Under the pieces are notes generated by a model. The model made no database searches and was not told where the DNA came from. It saw only the letters and a program-made list of their open reading frames with translations. Shown here piece after piece: positions 36,657 through 41,090 of a DNA stretch of 41,090 nt (its first letter is position 1; each line of letters opens with the position of its first letter). This stretch comes from Lautropia sp. (GTDB lineage Bacteria > Pseudomonadota > Gammaproteobacteria > Burkholderiales > Burkholderiaceae_E), in assembly GCA_030527825.1 (NCBI GenBank), contig JAUNAC010000006.1, positions 1-41,090 of the forward strand, read 5' to 3'. The position numbers and the translations under genes are program-made.

Positions 36657-38543
36657 TCAGGCGTGATGCGAACGCGGTTTCCGGCGGCGCCGGCAGCGTT
36701 GTGTGGTAGTCAGCACGGGAATGAACAGCAAGGCCAGCGACAGTATGGCGACCGGGGCGTTTCCCCCCAGGCGGACATAGGGCGTCAGGCCGGTGTAACC
36801 CCGTATCTGGGCCGTCAGTGTGCCGACCTCATGGGGGCGCAGCACGATCTGAATGGCGCCATGCGGGCTCAGAATGGCCGTCATGCCCGTATTGGTAGCC
36901 CGAATGATGGGGCGGGCAGTTTCAATGGCGCGCATGCGGGCTATTTGCAAGTGCTGGGGCAGGGCAGCGGAGCGCCCGAACCAGCCCAGGTTGGTCAGAT
37001 TCGCCAGCAGAGTGGCGCCGTCGGGATGCTTCTGCCGATGGCCCAGGGTATAGCTTCCCCGAACCTGAGTCAGAAGATCTTCTCCGAAAATGTCTTCATA
37101 ACAGATATTGAAGGCGATGCGCTGGTCTTTGAGTAAAAGCGCCGGCTGTTGCTGCTGACCGGGCATCTGGTCACCCAGGGGAATCGCCATGATGTTCATG
37201 AACCAGTGAAACCCGGTCGGGATGAATTCACCAAAGGGTACGAGGTGTCGTTTGTCGTAGTGGTAGGGGCTGGAGACACCCTGCGCTGCTACGGTCTGGG
37301 GGCCCTGGACACTGACGCTGTTGCTGATTTGCCAGTGTTGCTCTGGCGCGGCAGCGTGAGAGCTGCTTTCCTGCTGGATCAGTCTGGGCAGCCCGATAGC
37401 CACCGTACTGCCGGTTTCTAGAATGAACCGGTGCAAGCGCTGCTGGATTCCGGATTCGGTGTTGGGCCATGGTATGGTCCAGGCGGTTTCGGGCAGCAGA
37501 ATCAGATCTGCCGCCGCAGCTTCAATCATCTGCAGGTACTGCAGGCGGGCCTGGGCGCTTTGGGCTGGGTCGAATTTCAACTGCTGGGGAACATTGCCTT
37601 GCAGCAGGCTGACAGAGAGCGGTTTTCCGGACGGGTGGCTCCATTCCTTCGTTTTCAGTACCCCGCCCAGCGTCAGGATGGCCAGAGCCACCAGCAGCCC
37701 GGGGAGGGCGGATTTCAGGATTATTGGTCTGCCTTTTGAGGTGGTGCGGCGGGGCCTGGGGTTATCTGTGCACGGGTGGGTTGCCCGGTGGATGCGGTGG
37801 TGATGCAGAGTCTGCAGCCGATGGCTGGCCAGCATCAGACAGGCCGCAGTGAGGGCGGCTGATAACGTTACCAGATAGACGCCACCGAGGGGGGCGAATC
37901 CGGACAGTGGACTGTCAACGAGGGCATAACCGATGTCGAGCCAGGGAAAGCCGGTGAACACCCAGCCTCGGGCGAGTTCAGTCAGCGTCAGGCAGCCGGC
38001 GAACGCGACGGCAAAATACCATGAAGGCAGATGTCTGGCTCGATGGCTTGGCCAAAGACAGAGTCGGGCGCACAGCCAGCTACCCAGGGCGGGGTAGAGA
38101 CCAAGATAGCAGGCAAAGAGAAGTACGCCCACGAGAGCCAGAGGGGCAGGGACGCCTCCGTAATCATGCATGCTGATGTATATCCAGCTGATGCCCGCGC
38201 CAAACCAGCCCAGGCCAAACATCAGCCCCAGCAGGAACGGGCTGGTGCGCCACCCATGCCAGCGAGACCGGGAAGGCGCCCGGGCTGGTGGTGGCCCGCC
38301 GACTTCGATGTTGCGGGAGGCTGTTGCCAGGGACGATCGGTGGGCGCGCTGGGCCTGTAGCGAACGTCTGATAGTCGAGCGCAACAGTCCGGCATAGCAA
38401 GCCAGTATCAGTAGTTCCAGCCAGTCGTTTCCCCAGGGTGCAAAGGCAAAGGCATGTGCAAGGCCCAGTAACAGCGCATGAAGCGGGGGGGGAGTGCGCC
38501 TGACAAAGTGCAGCATGGCAGCGGCTAGGTGTCTGTTACGCAT
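36657..38543 (-). CDS. lnt: Lnt, apolipoprotein N-acyltransferase
   Basis: Lnt adds the third acyl chain to lipoproteins in the inner membrane. The 628-residue product has several N-terminal membrane helices ('LLLGLAHAFAFAPWG', 'LALVGVLLFACYLGLYPALG') and a C-terminal nitrilase-like domain with the Glu-Lys-Cys triad: Glu in 'LLPETAW', Lys in 'YDKRHLVPFGEFIP', Cys in 'NICYEDIFGE'. It is longer than the usual 510-560 because of an Arg/Ser-rich insertion at about 60-100. The start ATG 38543 overlaps the last bases of ybeY by eight. corC, usual between ybeY and lnt, is absent. Confidence 0.94.
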   Translation of the reverse strand: MRNRHLAAAMLHFVRRTPPPLHALLLGLAHAFAFAPWGNDWLELLILACYAGLLRSTIRRSLQAQRAHRSSLATASRNIEVGGPPPARAPSRSRWHGWRTSPFLLGLMFGLGWFGAGISWIYISMHDYGGVPAPLALVGVLLFACYLGLYPALGSWLCARLCLWPSHRARHLPSWYFAVAFAGCLTLTELARGWVFTGFPWLDIGYALVDSPLSGFAPLGGVYLVTLSAALTAACLMLASHRLQTLHHHRIHRATHPCTDNPRPRRTTSKGRPIILKSALPGLLVALAILTLGGVLKTKEWSHPSGKPLSVSLLQGNVPQQLKFDPAQSAQARLQYLQMIEAAAADLILLPETAWTIPWPNTESGIQQRLHRFILETGSTVAIGLPRLIQQESSSHAAAPEQHWQISNSVSVQGPQTVAAQGVSSPYHYDKRHLVPFGEFIPTGFHWFMNIMAIPLGDQMPGQQQQPALLLKDQRIAFNICYEDIFGEDLLTQVRGSYTLGHRQKHPDGATLLANLTNLGWFGRSAALPQHLQIARMRAIETARPIIRATNTGMTAILSPHGAIQIVLRPHEVGTLTAQIRGYTGLTPYVRLGGNAPVAILSLALLFIPVLTTTQRCRRRRKPRSHHA

Positions 38544-39015
38544 CCGGAATACGGTAAGGGTTGCTGATGCGGAAGCGCCGCAGCAGTGCAATTTCCCGGG
38601 CTTCCATCTGGGCGGCTTCTTCCTCGGTCAGATGATCCATGCCGTGAGCGTGCAGAACGCCATGAATGACCAGGTGGGCCAGGTGGTGGCGTAGCAGTTT
38701 GTGCTGTGCCATGGCTTCTTCTTCCACCACGGGCAGGCAGATGACGATATCGGCCTGTACCACGGGCGTCTGGGCATAGTCGAATGTCAGAACGTTGGTG
38801 GGACGGTTCTTGCCACGGTACTGATGATTGAGCTGGCGGCTTTCCTCCCGTTCCACAAAGCGCAGCACCAGCTCGGCATCGGTCGTCAGCGCCGCCTGGG
38901 CCCAGCGGCGAAGCTGGGATCGGGGCACCGTCAGGCGATCAGGCCCGAGGGCCTCATCAATCTGGATGTGCAGTGATAGCCGGCATGCGGCGGGGGCCTC
39001 GGTGTGGTTTGTCAT
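38536..39015 (-). CDS. ybeY: YbeY, endoribonuclease / 16S rRNA maturation factor
   Basis: YbeY is a metal-dependent endoribonuclease needed for 16S rRNA 3' processing and ribosome quality control. The 159-residue product has 'NHQYRGKNRPTNVLTFDY' and the metal site 'HLVIHGVLHAHGMDH' (H3xH5xH), complete for zinc binding. The start is ATG 39015, 24 bases after the ybeZ stop. The stop TAA (38536-38538) lies inside the lnt start region. Confidence 0.95.
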   Translation of the reverse strand: MTNHTEAPAACRLSLHIQIDEALGPDRLTVPRSQLRRWAQAALTTDAELVLRFVEREESRQLNHQYRGKNRPTNVLTFDYAQTPVVQADIVICLPVVEEEAMAQHKLLRHHLAHLVIHGVLHAHGMDHLTEEEAAQMEAREIALLRRFRISNPYRIPDA

Positions 39016-39039
39016 GGTATGACCCGCGGTGTGGCCACT

Positions 39040-40038
39040 TCAGGCATCGTGACCCGGACGTTTGCGATGATCGGCCTGTTTTTCGTAGGCTTCGACAATG
39101 CGGGCCACCAGGGGGTGGCGGACCACGTCGGCAGACTCGAACCGGTTGAAGGCGATGCCCTTGACATGCCGCAGCACCCGCTGTGCCTGTACCAGACCGC
39201 TCTTGCGGGGGGCAGGCAGGTCGATCTGGGTGATGTCCCCCGTAATGACAGCCTTGGCACCGAAGCCGATCCGGGTCAGAAACATCTTCATTTGCTCGGG
39301 AGTGGTGTTCTGGGCCTCATCCAGGATGATGAAGGCATTGGACAGCGTGCGTCCCCTCATGTAGGCCAACGGCGCAATCTCGATCTGCTGGCGCTCAATC
39401 AGTTTTGCCACGCGTTCATGACCCATCAACTCATTGAGTGCGTCAAAGAGGGGACGCAGATAGGGATCGATCTTCTGGGTAAGATCTCCCGGCAAAAAAC
39501 CCAGCCGCTCCCCGGCCTCTACCGCCGGACGGGTGAGAATGATCCGTTCGACCTGATCGCGCTCCAGCGCGTCCATAGCGCAGGCGACCGCCAGGAATGT
39601 TTTACCGGTACCCGCCGGCCCGATGCCAAACGTGAGGTCATGCCCGAGAATGTTTTTCAGGTATTTTCGCTGATTGGGCGTGCGACCCTGCAATTCGCCG
39701 CGGCGCGTGCGGAACGTGGGATTCTCGGCAGACTGGGGAGGTAGTGTGTCTGTTACAGGCGGGTCGGCAGGGTCATTGTGACGGGATTCGACAATAGCCA
39801 GTTGGATATCCTCCGGGCTGAGTGGGTGACGGTGGGCATGGTAGAGCCGGCCCAACAGGGCGGCGACCCGTGCTGGCATCGGGGCGGGGCCGTCAATGCT
39901 GAAATGACTGCCGCGCCGGTTGATGCGCACCTCCAGGGCTGCCTCAATCAGTCTCAAGTGAGCATCAAGTGCTCCGCAAAGGCTAGCCAACCGCTGATTG
40001 TCGGGTTCATCTAGGGAAAAGTGGGCCTGAGCGGACAT
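39040..40038 (-). CDS. ybeZ: PhoH-family ATPase YbeZ
   Basis: PhoH-like proteins are RecA-fold ATPases; YbeZ is the regular partner of YbeY in RNA processing. The 332-residue product has an N-terminal domain ('FSLDEPDNQRLASLCGALD'), then 'GIGPAGTGKTFLAVACAM' (Walker A), 'GRTLSNAFIILDEAQNTTPE' (Walker B), and 'RIGFGAKAVITGDITQIDLP'. The frame opens at TTG 40056, but ATG 40038 is the likely start. It heads ybeZ-ybeY-lnt, the common order. Confidence 0.95.
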   Translation of the reverse strand: MSAQAHFSLDEPDNQRLASLCGALDAHLRLIEAALEVRINRRGSHFSIDGPAPMPARVAALLGRLYHAHRHPLSPEDIQLAIVESRHNDPADPPVTDTLPPQSAENPTFRTRRGELQGRTPNQRKYLKNILGHDLTFGIGPAGTGKTFLAVACAMDALERDQVERIILTRPAVEAGERLGFLPGDLTQKIDPYLRPLFDALNELMGHERVAKLIERQQIEIAPLAYMRGRTLSNAFIILDEAQNTTPEQMKMFLTRIGFGAKAVITGDITQIDLPAPRKSGLVQAQRVLRHVKGIAFNRFESADVVRHPLVARIVEAYEKQADHRKRPGHDA

Positions 40039-40062
40039 GTGGGGTCGGTGGGTCAAAGAATG

Positions 40063-40091
40063 GCCGGGCCTGGCCCGGCGATCGGTCGCCG
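40063..40091. repeat. Two adjacent GC-rich palindromes upstream of ybeZ
   Basis: GCCGGGCC-T-GGCCCGGC (40063-40079) is followed by CGGCGA-TCGG-TCGCCG (40076-40091), overlapping by four bases. They lie in the 183-base gap between ybeZ and the next minus-strand gene. They may terminate that gene or act as an operator; no good T-tract is present. Confidence 0.4.
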
Positions 40092-40221
40092 TCTGCGCTT
40101 CCGGATCTGCCGGGGAGATGCCGCTCGATTGTAGCGAGGAGCGGTCAGGGCGGATAGATTACGACCCCATGATGGCCTGGCGTTTTCCCTGCGCGAGAGC
40201 GTGCTGGTGAATGGGTCGGTA

Positions 40222-41090
40222 TCAGGGGGTGTCGACCCGGTGCATGACGGCCACTCCCTGTATGGTGTGGTCCTCGTCATTGCGTTGGCGGTTTCTGACG
40301 GTGTAACCAAAGCCGAGCTGGCTGGCCTGCTGTCCGAAAAACGCGCCGCTGACGCTTGCCGCGCAGTTGCCGCCTGCGCTGCCGCATTGCATGGCGTCGC
40401 TATTGCCGATGGCATTGACCTGCAGCTGTCCGGTGAACGTATTGGGCGCTGTCATGCGCAGATTGGTGGTTCCTATGTGGTTCAGGTGTCCTTGCGCATC
40501 AAAGCCTGCTCCGTGGCTGAGCATCTGGTAGCGCTCGTCAGGTCCGAAACTTAACTGTCCTTCCAGTGCGATGCGGGTGCCGGTGCCAGGGCCAAAACGT
40601 ACCAGGCCCTGACCACTGAATATACCGGTTGGTCTTGTGCCCTCGCGACCGAAGGTGGGCGTTGTTGCCCCCGTCAAAACATAACGGGCAGAACCTGATG
40701 TAGGCATGCTTACGGTAGGAACCCCAGCAAGGTAGTGGATGCCGACATGTTTCTGGAGCTGTTTGTCCAGATCCAGCAATAGCAGGTGTATGCGGACCTT
40801 GCCTTGAGTGAAGCGCCCCCAGCTTGCCGATTCATTGTGTCCGGCTTCGGTGGCTATGGCCTGACTGAAGTTCAGGCAATGTCCAAGCGTACTACAGTCG
40901 CCTATGCTGTCCAGACGGAGTTGTGGGCCCAGCTGAAGTTTTGGACCCTTGGCATCCAGGGAATGTTCGAATAGCCAAGGGGCCTGTAGCGTAGCCAGGT
41001 GTAGCGTTCCGGCTGTATAGCTACCTGGTAATAAATCGGGCGGGCGGGCGACCGCTGGGGGAGTCGGAGCTGGAACAGGTGTCGGAACAG
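40222..41090 (-). CDS. Exported beta-barrel-type protein, C-terminal part (5' end outside window)
   Basis: The reading frame is open from the right edge to the stop at 40222 (289 codons). The visible part begins with a Pro/Ala/Thr/Val-rich stretch (about 15 residues) like a linker. A region rich in Leu/Gly/Ser follows, then a beta-rich C-terminal domain with repeated strand-turn units, for example 'GIFSGQGLVRFGPGTGTRIA', 'NTFTGQLQVNAIGN', 'SVSGAFFGQQASQLGFGYTV'. The 'SGxFFGxQAxxxGFxY' ending resembles C-terminal barrels of FecR-domain proteins in Burkholderiales and the TbpB-like barrels. A cysteine pair in 'MQCGSAGGNC' is a possible disulfide. Family naming is uncertain without the missing N-terminus. 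Confidence 0.55.
   Translation of the reverse strand, partial: VPTPVPAPTPPAVARPPDLLPGSYTAGTLHLATLQAPWLFEHSLDAKGPKLQLGPQLRLDSIGDCSTLGHCLNFSQAIATEAGHNESASWGRFTQGKVRIHLLLLDLDKQLQKHVGIHYLAGVPTVSMPTSGSARYVLTGATTPTFGREGTRPTGIFSGQGLVRFGPGTGTRIALEGQLSFGPDERYQMLSHGAGFDAQGHLNHIGTTNLRMTAPNTFTGQLQVNAIGNSDAMQCGSAGGNCAASVSGAFFGQQASQLGFGYTVRNRQRNDEDHTIQGVAVMHRVDTP

Overview
The window is a chromosomal segment of a GC-rich Gram-negative bacterium, almost certainly a betaproteobacterium of the order Burkholderiales. The evidence is gene order: tolQRA-ybgC, ruvABC-purH-fis-dusB, murU-amgK next to lptD-surA-rsmA, and glyQS-plsC-ygjP and ybeZ-ybeY-lnt blocks. A Lautropia-like genus is possible, but this is only a guess. 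No rRNA, tRNA, CRISPR array or recognisable insertion sequence was seen.

Left part (1-15.9 kb), core genes. A long minus-strand run holds tolA (cut by the window edge), tolR, tolQ and ybgC (Tol-Pal envelope system), ruvB and ruvA behind a near-consensus LexA box, ruvC, purH, fis and dusB, a divergent UbiH-like flavoprotein, and the muropeptide-salvage pair murU-amgK. Divergent from amgK, behind a good -10 box, is the plus-strand operon lptD-surA-rsmA (outer-membrane assembly and 16S rRNA dimethylation).

Middle (15.95-18.4 kb), a scar or small island. Just after rsmA is a 191-bp copy of an internal piece of the metallopeptidase gene ygjP, whose intact copy lies about 1.9 kb further on. Between the copies is sequence of visibly lower GC, with an SRPBCC-domain gene, a probable outer-membrane-protein fragment and little else. 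Then come plsC with a clear terminator, glyS and glyQ, all on the minus strand.

Right part (22.5-36.4 kb), accessory and metabolic genes. These are a Gfo/Idh/MocA oxidoreductase, exonuclease III, a DUF488 protein, D-aminoacyl-tRNA deacylase, and a four-gene cluster: an NRAMP-like YcsG transporter, pxpA, a pxpB-pxpC fusion, and a biotin carboxylase fused to a biotin carrier domain. The last two proteins together carry all the modules of a urea-carboxylase-type enzyme. This is the most interesting functional unit here and probably acts on 5-oxoproline or a related cyclic amide. An O-methyltransferase, a YciI-like protein, a ClC chloride channel/antiporter and a full-length catalase-peroxidase with its own terminator follow.

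Right end (36.6-41.1 kb). Minus-strand ybeZ(phoH)-ybeY-lnt is followed by the C-terminal part of a probable exported beta-barrel-type protein that runs off the window. Several genes usually found inside these blocks in relatives (pepP, pdxA, gmhB, corC) are not at their expected places.
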